Source: a bacterium
GTDB lineage: Bacteria; Elusimicrobiota; Elusimicrobia; UBA1565; UBA9628
NCBI GenBank assembly: GCA_021822495.1
Contig: JAKAQO010000002.1
Location: 33,034-97,033, forward strand
Reading direction: 5' to 3'
Length of the DNA stretch: 64,000 nucleotides
Of the stretch, positions 50,119 to 58,872 are shown piece by piece. Position 1 is the first letter of the stretch. Each line of letters begins with the position of its first letter. Made by a program: the position numbers and the translations under genes. The notes under the pieces were generated by a model, which saw only the letters and a list, made by a program, of their open reading frames with translations, made no database searches and was not told the origin of the DNA.

Positions 50119-50174
50119 GGAAAAAAACTCCAGCCAAATCGGCTACGCCAAAGAAAAGTCTCGCGAGGTGAGTC

Positions 50175-50621
50175 TTATTCTCGCGCGGTGACGGTGACCT
50201 TAATCTTGGCCGTCACGTCTGACAAAAGCCTCAAGGGCACTTCATAAGAACCGGTCGCCTTGAATGGAGAATCAATCATCACGGATTCTTTTTTAACGGA
50301 ATAACCGCAAGTTTTAAGGCTTTTAACGATTTCCGTCTTCCCGACGGAACCGAACAGGCGTCCCTCGGGGCTGGCCGGCTGGGAAAAAGACAAGCTGACT
50401 TCCGCTAATTTTTGAGCCAAGGACTTGGACTCTTCAAGCTTTTCGGCGAAAATTTTCTCGCGCTTCGCGCGGCCTTTTTCCCAGCCCTTCAGAGCGGATT
50501 CGGTCGCTTCAATCGCCAAATCCCTCGGGAAAAGATAATTGCGGGCATATCCCACCGAAACTTGCTTCACTTCGCCCGCGCGGCCCAGATGCAAAATATC
50601 GTCTTTTAATATCACTTTCAT
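50175..50621 (-). CDS. rplI: 50S ribosomal protein L9
   Basis: A 148-residue L9: N-terminal MKVILKDDILHLGRAGEVKQ, VGYARNYLFPRDLAIEAT, the long central helix and a C-terminal domain with GRLFGSVGKTEIV. Full length. Part of the rpsF-ssb-rpsR-rplI set. Confidence 0.97.
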   Translation of the reverse strand: MKVILKDDILHLGRAGEVKQVSVGYARNYLFPRDLAIEATESALKGWEKGRAKREKIFAEKLEESKSLAQKLAEVSLSFSQPASPEGRLFGSVGKTEIVKSLKTCGYSVKKESVMIDSPFKATGSYEVPLRLLSDVTAKIKVTVTARE

Positions 50622-50638
50622 GTTTATTCTCTCGTCTT

Positions 50639-50974
50639 TTATTTCACGACGTATGGAAGCAAGGAAAGATTTCTCGCGCGTTTAATCATCCTTGAAAGCG
50701 TCCGCTGATGGGAAGCGCAGGTTCCGGTAATGCGGCTGGAAAGAATTTTTCCGGTATCGGACATAAACGTTCTCAAGAGTTGGATTTGCTTATAATCTAT
50801 TTCATGCGCGTTTTCGGCGCAAAAACGGCAAACTTTCTTTTTCGCGGGGTAAGGCGTGCGGCGGCGAAAAGAATCGCGGCGCGCCGCAGGAGCGGCATCC
50901 GCTATGGTTTCGGAAACGGGAAGAACTTTGTCTCCGGACACTTCTTCTGGTTTTACGGTTTCATTGGGCGTCAT
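50639..50974 (-). CDS. rpsR: 30S ribosomal protein S18 with N-terminal extension
   Basis: The core (about 45-111) has [59 protein letters not shown], which is S18. Cys pairs CRFC and TCASH suggest a zinc-binding form. The first 40 residues, Glu/Val/Ala- then Arg-rich, exceed the usual length. The ATG shares one base with the ssb stop (TAATG), so the extension seems genuine. Confidence 0.95.
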   Translation of the reverse strand: MTPNETVKPEEVSGDKVLPVSETIADAAPAARRDSFRRRTPYPAKKKVCRFCAENAHEIDYKQIQLLRTFMSDTGKILSSRITGTCASHQRTLSRMIKRARNLSLLPYVVK

Positions 50975-51429
50975 TAGAAGGGAACCTCCTCATCTTGGGA
51001 CACGTCTTCGGAAACAGCGTCGGCAGGCACAGCGGCCCCGCCTTTCGCTGAAACATCCTCGGAAGGCGCGCCTTCCGCTTTTTCTAAAATTTGTACGCGG
51101 CGAGCCTCAACTTCGATCATGCTCCGTTTGGCCCCGCCGCTGTTTTTATCCTCGTACTCATAACTTCTCAAGCGGCCCTCAACGGAAACGGGAGAGCCTT
51201 TATGCAAGCGCTTGCCGCAGCTTTCCGCCGCCTGACGCCAAGTGACGATATTGATAAATGAAGCGTCGTCTTTCCACTCGCCGCTCACGGTATCCTTATA
51301 ACGGCGGGAAACCGCAATGCGAAAACGGCAATGAGCGATTCCTTTCGGGGTATAACGAAGTTCGGGGTCCTTGGTTAAACGGCCGACCAAGAAGACCTGA
51401 TTTTGCTCGGGCAAACGAAGGTTGGTCAT
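50974..51429 (-). CDS. ssb: single-stranded DNA-binding protein
   Basis: A 151-residue SSB with an OB fold ([51 protein letters not shown]), a flexible middle and the acidic C-terminal tip [10 protein letters not shown] that binds partner proteins. It is coupled to rpsF (ATGA) and rpsR. Confidence 0.96.
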   Translation of the reverse strand: MTNLRLPEQNQVFLVGRLTKDPELRYTPKGIAHCRFRIAVSRRYKDTVSGEWKDDASFINIVTWRQAAESCGKRLHKGSPVSVEGRLRSYEYEDKNSGGAKRSMIEVEARRVQILEKAEGAPSEDVSAKGGAAVPADAVSEDVSQDEEVPF

Positions 51430-51794
51430 GAAACAGGAGCGGCTTTCGCGGGCGCCGGATGGGCGTCGCGGGAATCGCGAACGCGAATTTTCTTTTCGCG
51501 CAATTTTTTCTCGCGCATCAGAGTCGTCATTTCCCTGATAATTCTCTCATCCAAGCGGAAATCCTGGGACATTTTTTTAAACAAAGGCGGCGGAGCTTTG
51601 TATTTAAGACAGGCATAAACCCCTTCGCGGGTTTTGCCGATGGGGTGAGAAAGTTTTCTTCGCCCCCACGTTTCAAAACTCACGATCTCCCCGCCGTCTT
51701 TCGTAATCGTCTGCCGCGTTTTATCGATAAAACCAGCCAATTCCGCCTCGGAAAGAGTCGGAGCAAGAACAAATACCGTTTCGTAGTTAGCCAT
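51426..51794 (-). CDS. rpsF: 30S ribosomal protein S6
   Basis: A 122-residue S6: N-terminal NYETVFVLAPTLSEAE, FETWGRRKLSHPIGKTREGVYA and a basic end rich in Arg, Glu and Ala. First gene of the long operon. A TGCTATATT box ends 9 bases before its ATG, so a leaderless mRNA is likely. Confidence 0.94.
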   Translation of the reverse strand: MANYETVFVLAPTLSEAELAGFIDKTRQTITKDGGEIVSFETWGRRKLSHPIGKTREGVYACLKYKAPPPLFKKMSQDFRLDERIIREMTTLMREKKLREKKIRVRDSRDAHPAPAKAAPVS

Positions 51795-51803
51795 ATTGAT
51801 TTT

Positions 51804-51812
51804 AATATAGCA
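51804..51812 (-). promoter_or_regulatory. predicted extended -10 promoter of the rpsF operon
   Basis: TGCTATATT on the minus strand, 9 bases before the rpsF ATG. No Shine-Dalgarno lies between, and no clear -35 box is present. Confidence 0.58.
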
Positions 51813-51831
51813 AAATCACGGCGCATGCGTC

Positions 51832-51896
51832 CAGTCCCCTCACAATCTTAAAGTAGGGACGGCGCCGTCCCTAAGAATGATAAAGAAGAGGCGCAG
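51832..51896 (-). repeat. dispersed palindromic repeat, copy C
   Basis: About 65 bp, in the same orientation as copy B, with the perfect palindrome GGGACGGCGCCGTCCC at its centre and CAGTCCCCTCA at one end. It lies between divergent genes. Confidence 0.72.
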
Positions 51897-51942
51897 AGAA
51901 AAATTTACAAGTCCATTAAAAGCATGGTAAACTGGTTTGGTC

Positions 51943-53022
51943 ATGAGAAAATTGGCAAAGATTTTTGTATCTGCCGCATTGATTGCTTCAGGCCGCGCCG
52001 AGGCTTCCGCCCATATTTATGTTCCACCCCCTCCCGCATGGACAGACGCAACCGCTCAAAATGCCGCTCCCGACGCCGTGGCTTTTTTCACGGGCCCCTC
52101 CAACAGTTCCTTTATCATGACGCAGCTGAAGCCCATGAACGCGCGCAGCCGCCCCGCCGTTCTCTCCTTTCTGATGGATGTCTTAAGTTCGCTTCAGGAA
52201 AAAATGAAAATCCCATTGGAGCCGGCTTCGCGATTACGCGGCTCGCATTTTGGCAACGGAGTCCAAGCCCTCTCTCTTGAGGTCAAGGCCGATGGGAAGC
52301 CGCGGCTCATTTTGTCCGTTATCACCGCGGGAAATAAAAATTACCTGGCCCTCATCAACAGCGCCATTCCCGATCTCACCCTGCGCTCAATTCTAAGGTC
52401 TATTAAAACTTCTCCCTCGGAAACGCAACCGGCGCCCCAAACTACAAGTCTCGATGGACAACTCTTATTTCAACTCCCGGATGATTTCCGCTCCCAGGAG
52501 CTCTCTTCCTCCGATAAAAACAGCGGCATCGTTTTTTCCATCTCAGGGCTGGACTCGCTCCTTTCAATTAAGAAATTGAGTCCGCAAGAAACGCTGCCTC
52601 CGGAAAAAGCCTCTAAAATTCTAAAAGAAAAATTTGAATCGTTGCCTTCCATTGATCGTTGGCTGATTTCTCCGGAAAAAACCCTAACGACTCCAGCCGG
52701 GCCCGAACTGATTTATCTTTCTGCTGGGGTTAAGGGCGAGGGCGCGCTCAACGCCAAGGTCCTGGGATATATGCCATGGTGCTATTGGGGATACCTCATC
52801 ACGGCCCAGGGGCCTCGAAGCGAAGAACTCCTGACCACCGTCTTTAAAAGCCTGACCCCCGGCCCTTCCACGATTGAAAAACTGCTCCAGGAAACTCCCA
52901 GGCTCAAAAATTCAAGCCGCGCCTCTTATTCAAAAACGGAGCTTGCGCTCGCGGGTCTCCTAACCCTACTCGCCGCCTATTTGACGTTTCGGGCCCGAAA
53001 GTCAAAAACACCTAAAAACTGA
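51943..53022 (+). CDS. hypothetical exported protein with C-terminal membrane anchor
   Basis: A 359-residue protein. The signal peptide (KIFVSAALIASGRAEA) starts at ATG 51943. The mature part begins HIYVPPPPAWTD and has two similar-looking alpha/beta halves. A final hydrophobic helix (about 333-350, LALAGLLTLLAAYLTF) is followed by basic residues, so the protein is probably anchored by its C terminus in the inner membrane facing the periplasm. Family not recognised. Confidence 0.7.
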   Translation: MRKLAKIFVSAALIASGRAEASAHIYVPPPPAWTDATAQNAAPDAVAFFTGPSNSSFIMTQLKPMNARSRPAVLSFLMDVLSSLQEKMKIPLEPASRLRGSHFGNGVQALSLEVKADGKPRLILSVITAGNKNYLALINSAIPDLTLRSILRSIKTSPSETQPAPQTTSLDGQLLFQLPDDFRSQELSSSDKNSGIVFSISGLDSLLSIKKLSPQETLPPEKASKILKEKFESLPSIDRWLISPEKTLTTPAGPELIYLSAGVKGEGALNAKVLGYMPWCYWGYLITAQGPRSEELLTTVFKSLTPGPSTIEKLLQETPRLKNSSRASYSKTELALAGLLTLLAAYLTFRARKSKTPKN

Positions 53023-53077
53023 TCCTCTTGCTCCCCCTTGTCTTCATTGAATAAGTCTTCTATACTACTTGCATCAA

Positions 53078-53222
53078 GGTGCATGACCATGATCTCGATT
53101 TTTAGAGGCCAAAAACATCTCGTCACCCCGGGTTCTCCCTGGGATATCCCTCGGTCACACTTCCTCGCCGACGCTCGGTCGCCGGAGTGACGAAAAAAAT
53201 TCCGAGATAGCGGTCATGCACC
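53078..53222. mobile_element. 145-bp inverted-repeat mini-element (MITE-like)
   Basis: Terminal GGTGCATGACC and its complement GGTCATGCACC bound a segment whose arms also share ATCTCG, a T-run and CGTCACCCCGG/CCGGAGTGACG. There is no coding capacity. It may be a non-autonomous transposon or a large hairpin. It makes up most of the 330-bp gap between the flanking genes. Confidence 0.55.
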
Positions 53223-53297
53223 CGCAATTCCCTTTCAGGCTCATCTTGTATTGGATAATTCTTGCGGTGTTTCTCATGCCACGAATTTGTTGCTTTT

Positions 53298-53331
53298 ATG
53301 CCTATAAAACTATTGCAAATATGCCTATAAT
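53298..53331 (+). promoter_or_regulatory. promoter region with direct repeats
   Basis: ATGCCTATAA occurs at 53298-53307 and 53321-53330, 23 bp apart. The second copy overlaps a TATAAT box at 53326-53331, suggesting an operator for the ATPase gene downstream. Confidence 0.4.
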
Positions 53332-53354
53332 AAGATATCGTTTAGTCCATCAGC

Positions 53355-54605
53355 ATGGCCTATAGAAAGCGTCTCATCGAACTCGAATTAGCCCGAAAAC
53401 TCGCTTCCTCGGGGGCGGTCGTCATTGAGGGTCCCAAAGCATGCGGAAAGACCGCAACGGCAAGACAAGTCGCGGCCAGCGAGACGCTTCTTGATATAGA
53501 CGCCGCTGCGCTTCAAGCGATCTCTGTCGCTCCGGAATTGGTGCTTGAAGGAAAAACGCCTAGACTTATTGACGAATGGCAAATAGAACCTGCAATATGG
53601 AATCACATCCGTCGAGCAGTTGATGAGCGGGGGAAACCAGGCCAATTCATCCTCACCGGGTCGGCTGTTCCCGCTGATGAGATCACACGGCACGGAGGAG
53701 CAGGACGCCTCACTCGCCTTCGCATGCGGCCCATGACCCTCGCTGAGACTGGTTATTCCACTGGCGCGATTTCACTGAGGAAGGTAATTCAAGGAAAGGT
53801 TTCTCGAACGCCAGACCCCGGGCTCACGATTGCCACGCTTGCGCAGTGCATTGCGACAGGCGGATGGCCTGGCTTGCTTAATCGGAGGCTGAACGACTCT
53901 CTCCAATTCGTCCGAGATTATCTGGGAGAAATTAGCCGCGTCGATGTGGGGCGCGTCGGCAAACGAAGACATGATCCCGAAAGGGTGAACCGTTTGTTGC
54001 GTTCGCTGGCCCGAAATCAAGCGACCTACGCATCAGTGGCGACTCTCGCAGCCGACACAGGCGGAGGAGAAGGCCCTATCAAGGAACATACGGCGCAGGA
54101 ATATCTCGATGCGCTCAGCCGACTGATGATCATCGAAGATTTGCCTCCTTGGTCGCCGCATCTGCGCTCGAAGTCAAGGGTGAGAAGCACGCCGAAGCGC
54201 CTTTTTGTAGATCCGTCTCTGGCCGTGGCCGCCTTACGCGCCAACCCCCATCAGTTATTGAAAGACCTCAATCTGCTGGGCTTCTTATTTGAGACGCTCG
54301 TCATTCGCGATCTGCGGGTTTATGCCCAGACTGTCGACGCCCAGGCGCTACAATACCGAGATAACACGGGTCTGGAAGTGGATGCCATCATTGAAGGAAA
54401 GGATGCTAGTTGGGCTGCTTTCGAAATCAAGCTTGGCTCCGGCGCGATAGATGAGGGAGCCGCGAATTTACTCAAGTTCTCACAGCGCGTAGATTTCTCG
54501 AAATGCGGGAAACCGGCCGCTCTCGCGGTGATTGTTGGATCCGGCTACGGCTATACGCGTCCGGACGGGGTTGCAGTCATTCCAATCGGCGCGTTAAGCG
54601 CCTAA
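53355..54605 (+). CDS. ATPase with DUF4143 domain
   Basis: A 416-residue protein: AAA-type domain with Walker A EGPKACGKTATA (residues 26-37), a Walker-B-like LIDEWQ and sensor FILTGSA. A C-terminal DUF4143 domain has GFLFETLVIRDLRVYAQ and FEIKLG, reminiscent of a nuclease-like fold. Such proteins are common, often mobile and of unknown role. The gene sits between a C-terminal ORF6N fragment and a mini-element, so it may have been transferred. Confidence 0.87.
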   Translation: MAYRKRLIELELARKLASSGAVVIEGPKACGKTATARQVAASETLLDIDAAALQAISVAPELVLEGKTPRLIDEWQIEPAIWNHIRRAVDERGKPGQFILTGSAVPADEITRHGGAGRLTRLRMRPMTLAETGYSTGAISLRKVIQGKVSRTPDPGLTIATLAQCIATGGWPGLLNRRLNDSLQFVRDYLGEISRVDVGRVGKRRHDPERVNRLLRSLARNQATYASVATLAADTGGGEGPIKEHTAQEYLDALSRLMIIEDLPPWSPHLRSKSRVRSTPKRLFVDPSLAVAALRANPHQLLKDLNLLGFLFETLVIRDLRVYAQTVDAQALQYRDNTGLEVDAIIEGKDASWAAFEIKLGSGAIDEGAANLLKFSQRVDFSKCGKPAALAVIVGSGYGYTRPDGVAVIPIGALSA

Positions 54606-54630
54606 GAAAAAGTCCCAAAACCTATCCCTT

Positions 54631-54705
54631 TTTGCGGCCATTCACCAGTTGATGGACCCGCTGGAAAAACCCAAGAAGAAAATTGGCTTTGTCGCCGGAA
54701 ATTAA
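54631..54705 (+). pseudogene. C-terminal fragment of an ORF6N gene
   Basis: The frame reads AAIHQLMDPLEKPKKKIGFV then AGN and stop. The intact gene at 54816-55334 ends EAIHQLMDPPEKPKKKIGFV then TGN. About 80 bp of DNA similarity continues past the stop. It is a relic of a duplicated copy. Confidence 0.82.
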
Positions 54706-54815
54706 GCCGCGTTATTTTGTTTGCAATAATACCAAATTAAATTAGCCACCGCGCAGGTTTTCTTAAATTCGCAAAAGAGCGAAAATGCTTTGTAGAATAA
54801 TCAGCGATTCAATTT

Positions 54816-55334
54816 ATGAAAGACCTTATTGCCGTTGACCGCATCGAAAGGCGTATTTATCTCATTCGTGGACAGAAAGTGATGTTGGACCGGGATTTGG
54901 CGAATCTCTATGGCGTTGAGACTGGGGCGCTCAATCGAGCAGTCAAGCGCAATGCCATCCGTTTCCCAGATGACTTCATGTTTCAATTAGAAGTTTCTGA
55001 GTGGGATAACTTGAAATGCCAAACTGGCAGTTCAAGATGGGGCGGCGACCGCCGTGCCCTTCCCCACGCATTCACGGAACAGGGCGTTGCCATGCTCTCC
55101 AGCGTCTTGCACAGCAAGCGCGCGGCTTTAGTCAACATTGCCATTATGCGGGCTTTTGTTAGGCTTCGGGAGTTAGTCTCGACCCACAAAGAACTGGCCT
55201 CCAAGCTTTCGGATTTGGAACGCCGCATCGAGGGCCATGACGAACACATACAGTCTCTCTTTGAGGCCATTCACCAGTTGATGGACCCCCCGGAAAAGCC
55301 CAAGAAAAAGATTGGCTTTGTCACCGGAAATTAA
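54816..55334 (+). CDS. ORF6N-domain protein
   Basis: A 172-residue protein with an N-terminal ORF6N domain: IYLIRGQKVMLDRDLANLYGVETGALNRAVKRN, FPDDFMFQL and FTEQGVAMLSSVL. It ends with a coiled coil (ELASKLSDLERRIEGHDEHI) and a basic tail. ORF6N proteins are common in phages and mobile regions and are thought to bind DNA. A fragment of another copy lies just upstream. Confidence 0.88.
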   Translation: MKDLIAVDRIERRIYLIRGQKVMLDRDLANLYGVETGALNRAVKRNAIRFPDDFMFQLEVSEWDNLKCQTGSSRWGGDRRALPHAFTEQGVAMLSSVLHSKRAALVNIAIMRAFVRLRELVSTHKELASKLSDLERRIEGHDEHIQSLFEAIHQLMDPPEKPKKKIGFVTGN

Positions 55335-55721
55335 GCCGCATTGTTTCTTTGCTACAATGAGGGTTAGAGCAAAACATCTCTAAAGCTTAAAGAAAAACCG
55401 GCCTCGCTTCGCACCTTAATCTTTCGCAAGGAAACGCTTCTCGTATTGAGACCGATCTTGGCTGAGTATAGGGATGTTCTCAATCATTGAGCTAAGGACT
55501 CGACGATTATAACGGAATGGAATATCCTCCTACTGTCTATATGACTTCATTTGGAGATCGAGTCAAGCCCCATTGGAAGATGTTGCCAAAACAGGAGCTT
55601 TAACCGTCTCCTTCGGTAACATTGAGCATGAGGCGATGCGGAAGCGAGTTTCCTCCCCGCCGGAGTGGTAAAATAGGAAGGTATAGAGGAAAAAATGTTT
55701 TCTGGCAGGGCGACCTAAGAT
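55335..55721. other. intergenic region without supported gene
   Basis: 387 bp. A TGCTACAAT box lies at about 55350, followed by a 9-codon frame. I see no conserved protein, RNA or repeat here. It may be decayed sequence. Confidence 0.4.
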
Positions 55722-56918
55722 ATGATTAACAAAGATTTTGATTTAATCTCCAAGGAAGATATCGAGCGCTTGATATCTGATCAAGTTATGGAAGGTCACG
55801 AGTTGGATTACAAAGAAGCGTTACCGGACAATAATGATGAGGCGAAAAAGGAGTTCCTTGCGGATGTTTGTTCTTTTGCGAACTCTTCCGGAGGCTCGCT
55901 TATATACGGCGTTAAAGACAAGCGCGATAAGAATGGAAAGACAACGGGAGTTCCTGAAACTGCTGAGGGGCTAGGAACTAAAAATCCTGATGAGGAAATT
56001 CGGCGGCTTGAATCTATGTTGCAAGATGGAGTGAAGCCCCGAATAACCGGAGTGCTCATGAAACATCTGGAAGGTTTTTCCAAGGGCCCCGTTATTTTGA
56101 TTAGAGTCCCAAAAAGCTGGAATTCACCGCACATGGTTTCGTTCAAGAATTCTTCCAAATTCTATGCAAGAAATAATGCTGGAAAACATCAGCTTGATTT
56201 AGGTGAAATTCGATCCGCATTTCTTTTGTCTGAGACTCTTTCAGAAAAAATTAGGCGATTTCGAGATGACCGAATCGCCAAAATTTTATCCGATGAAACC
56301 CCCATCCATCTTGAATGCAAAAACCGAATCGTATTACATTTGATCCCTTTTTCTTCGATGAGTCCCTTAAGCGTTGTGAATTTAGCCCAGATTCAAAATA
56401 ATGGTAGTCATTATAAGAACCTTAACCCAATTTCAGCAGAGGAACACTTCGGACCTCGGTATAATTTTGATGGACTCTTGACCCATGCCCACGAATGCTA
56501 TTTACAAATATTCCGCAATGGGATGATTGAAGCAGTCGATACCACATTGCTTTCGTCAAATGGGAGAATAATTCCCAATCCCAATTTTGAAGAGTTGATA
56601 TACCAAGCAGCAGAGCGTTATTTAAAATTACAGAAATCCATTGGAATATCTCCACCTATTATCATCTTATTGACGCTTCTAAACATCAAAGGTTACTCCA
56701 TAAAAACAAAAATTATCGCTGTGTTTGAACAGATAGGAAAACCTAAGACCCCAATAGATCGTGATATTCTGGTCTTACCGGATATGTTGGTTAATGATTT
56801 TTCAGAGCCAATTGACGCGCTTTTTCGTCCAATTTTTGACATTATCTGGCAAGCATGTGGCTATAACGCTTGTCCAAATTACAATTCAAATGGCGAATGG
56901 ACAAGGGATGGGCGATAA
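55722..56918 (+). CDS. AlbA/Schlafen-type ATP-binding domain protein
   Basis: A 398-residue protein. Residues 20-160 match the AlbA_2 (Schlafen AAA_4) domain: EGHELDYKEALP, FLADVCSFANSSGGSLIYGVKD, ILIRVPKSWNSPHMV and FYARNNAGKHQLD. The C-terminal half is unrecognised. Such domains occur in transcription regulators and in phage-defence proteins. The base composition is more AT-rich than neighbouring genes. The stop is 38 bp before the ankyrin-caspase gene. Confidence 0.85.
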   Translation: MINKDFDLISKEDIERLISDQVMEGHELDYKEALPDNNDEAKKEFLADVCSFANSSGGSLIYGVKDKRDKNGKTTGVPETAEGLGTKNPDEEIRRLESMLQDGVKPRITGVLMKHLEGFSKGPVILIRVPKSWNSPHMVSFKNSSKFYARNNAGKHQLDLGEIRSAFLLSETLSEKIRRFRDDRIAKILSDETPIHLECKNRIVLHLIPFSSMSPLSVVNLAQIQNNGSHYKNLNPISAEEHFGPRYNFDGLLTHAHECYLQIFRNGMIEAVDTTLLSSNGRIIPNPNFEELIYQAAERYLKLQKSIGISPPIIILLTLLNIKGYSIKTKIIAVFEQIGKPKTPIDRDILVLPDMLVNDFSEPIDALFRPIFDIIWQACGYNACPNYNSNGEWTRDGR

Positions 56919-56956
56919 ATTCGCGGGAAACTATTTTAAGCAACGGAGAAATAGAG

Positions 56957-58846
56957 ATGAACATAAAATTTACCCTTAAAAAAAGCAGGGGTTTCTTGCC
57001 CCAAGTTTTCATCTTAGCGCTGGTTTTTCCGCTTCTCCTTGTTGGGACAATCAGAGCTGAGGATGAAAACGCGGTATTAATCCAGGCGGCGAAAAATGGA
57101 GATCTCACGGGAGTCGAGCAAGCCCTTAGTTCTGGTGCTAATTCCAATGCCAAGGATAATGATGGATATACCGCGCTGATGTTCGCCACTGCCACAGGCA
57201 AGGCCAACGTGGTTTCCGCCCTTCTCAAAGCCGGGGCCGACCCTAATGCCAAGGATAATGATGGATATACCGCGCTGATGGACGCCGCCTTAGCTGGCAA
57301 AGCCAGTGTAATACCTGTCCTCGCAAAAGCTGGAGCTGATCTCAATGCCAAGGATAATAAGTACGGAGCGACTGCGTTGATGTTCGCCGCCAACACAGAC
57401 AAGGCCAACGTGGTTTCCGCCCTTCTCAAAGCCGGAGCCGATCTCACCAAGGATAATAAGTACGGAAGGACTGCGCTGATGGTTGCCGCTCAAAATGGCA
57501 AAGCCAATGTGATTCCGCTCCTCATCAAAGCCGGAGCCGATATCAATGCCCAGGATAACAATGGATATACCGCGCTGATGCTCACCGCTCAATATGGCCA
57601 CGCTAATGTAATTCCTGTCCTCGCAAAAGCCGGGGCCGATCTCAATGCCCAGGATAATAAGCACGGAGCGACTGCGTTGATGTGGGCCGCTCAAGCTGGC
57701 AAGGCCAATGTAATTTCTGTCCTCGCCAAAGCCGGCGCTGATCTCAATGCCAAGGATAAAAATGGAAATACCACGCTGATGCTCGCCGCTAACACTGGCC
57801 ATGCCAACGTGGTTTCAGCTCTTCTTCAGGCTGGAGCGGATACCAATATCAAGAATAATAATGGACAGAGCGCTGAAGATATAGCCCAACAAGGGGGGTA
57901 TTCCAATATTGTTTCTCTCATCGAAAACTGGAAAGCCTCCAACCCCGAAACTCCTGCCGCAAGCCCGGAGCTCTCCCAAAGCGAGGTCCAACAAATCGCT
58001 CAACAAGCGGCTAATCAGGCCCTGGCTAATATGGAAAAAGAGAAACAGCAAAAACCCGCCGAGAAAACCTATCACTCTTCCGTGGATAAGCCCAATTACA
58101 AACTTCCGGAGGATGACCGAAAATTTGCCGTGGTCATCGGAATTGAAAAGTATCCCTCGCTTCCCTCCGCTGATTTCGCTGCGCGCGACGCTAAAGCCAT
58201 GAGACGCCATTTAATCGCTCTCGGATATCCCCCAAGGCATATTAAGTTTCTTCTCAACGAAGGGGCGACGCGCGGACGGCTTAAAGCGGCGTTTCACCAT
58301 TGGCTTCCTAAAAACGTCAAGGCCAATTCCACTGTTTTCATCTATTATTCCGGACACGGTGCCCCGAACCCGGCTTCAAAATCAGCTTATCTTGTCACCT
58401 ATGACGCGGAAGTGGGCGACCTTGAAGATACCGCCTATTCTGTTGACCGGCTGAACCGCGATCTTGCAAGACTCAAGACCAAGCAAGTCATTATCGCCCT
58501 TGATTCCTGCTTTTCCGGAGCCGGAGGCCGTTCGGTTTTAGCGCGCGGGGCGCGCCCATTGGTTAATCAAATCTCCGGCGCTTTTTGGTCGCAAGCAGGC
58601 TCCATCATCAGGGTAACGGCCGCAAAATCTAATCAAATATCCGGAACCTACGAAAAAAAAGGACACGGCCTTTTTACTTATTATTTCCTTAAAGGGCTCA
58701 ACGGAAGGGCGGCGAAATCCGGCCACGTAAGTTTGCGCTCTCTCTACCAATATGTCCGTCCAAAGGTCGAGGACAAGGCGAGTCTAAACAGCCAAACCCA
58801 GGACCCCCAACTTTTTCCGCCCCGCGCCAATTTAAGTTTGCGCTAA
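56957..58846 (+). CDS. secreted ankyrin-repeat caspase-like (C14) protease 2
   Basis: A 629-residue protein: signal peptide (to about residue 34), about nine ankyrin repeats (37-320), a coiled linker (335-385) and a caspase-like domain (386-629). Catalytic residues are His467 in YSGHGAPNP and Cys518 in ALDSCFSGAG, the same 51-residue spacing as in the 16.2-kb paralogue. The repeats are nearly identical at DNA level (about 100-bp units with GCCAAGGATAAT), so copy number may vary. The ATG at 56957 follows GGAG by 8 bases. It is probably exported. Target unknown. Confidence 0.9.
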   Translation: MNIKFTLKKSRGFLPQVFILALVFPLLLVGTIRAEDENAVLIQAAKNGDLTGVEQALSSGANSNAKDNDGYTALMFATATGKANVVSALLKAGADPNAKDNDGYTALMDAALAGKASVIPVLAKAGADLNAKDNKYGATALMFAANTDKANVVSALLKAGADLTKDNKYGRTALMVAAQNGKANVIPLLIKAGADINAQDNNGYTALMLTAQYGHANVIPVLAKAGADLNAQDNKHGATALMWAAQAGKANVISVLAKAGADLNAKDKNGNTTLMLAANTGHANVVSALLQAGADTNIKNNNGQSAEDIAQQGGYSNIVSLIENWKASNPETPAASPELSQSEVQQIAQQAANQALANMEKEKQQKPAEKTYHSSVDKPNYKLPEDDRKFAVVIGIEKYPSLPSADFAARDAKAMRRHLIALGYPPRHIKFLLNEGATRGRLKAAFHHWLPKNVKANSTVFIYYSGHGAPNPASKSAYLVTYDAEVGDLEDTAYSVDRLNRDLARLKTKQVIIALDSCFSGAGGRSVLARGARPLVNQISGAFWSQAGSIIRVTAAKSNQISGTYEKKGHGLFTYYFLKGLNGRAAKSGHVSLRSLYQYVRPKVEDKASLNSQTQDPQLFPPRANLSLR

Positions 58847-58872
58847 ATATTGGAAATATAGAGACAAAAATT

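Noticed and set aside
55358-55384. Nine-codon frame directly after TGCTACAAT, like a leaderless short peptide
   Set aside because: Too short, no gene follows for 340 bp, and no attenuation hairpin is seen.
57290-57802. Long minus-strand open frames opposite the second ankyrin-caspase gene
   Set aside because: They mirror the ankyrin repeats in antisense and have no start signal or protein family. They are by-products of repeat codon use.
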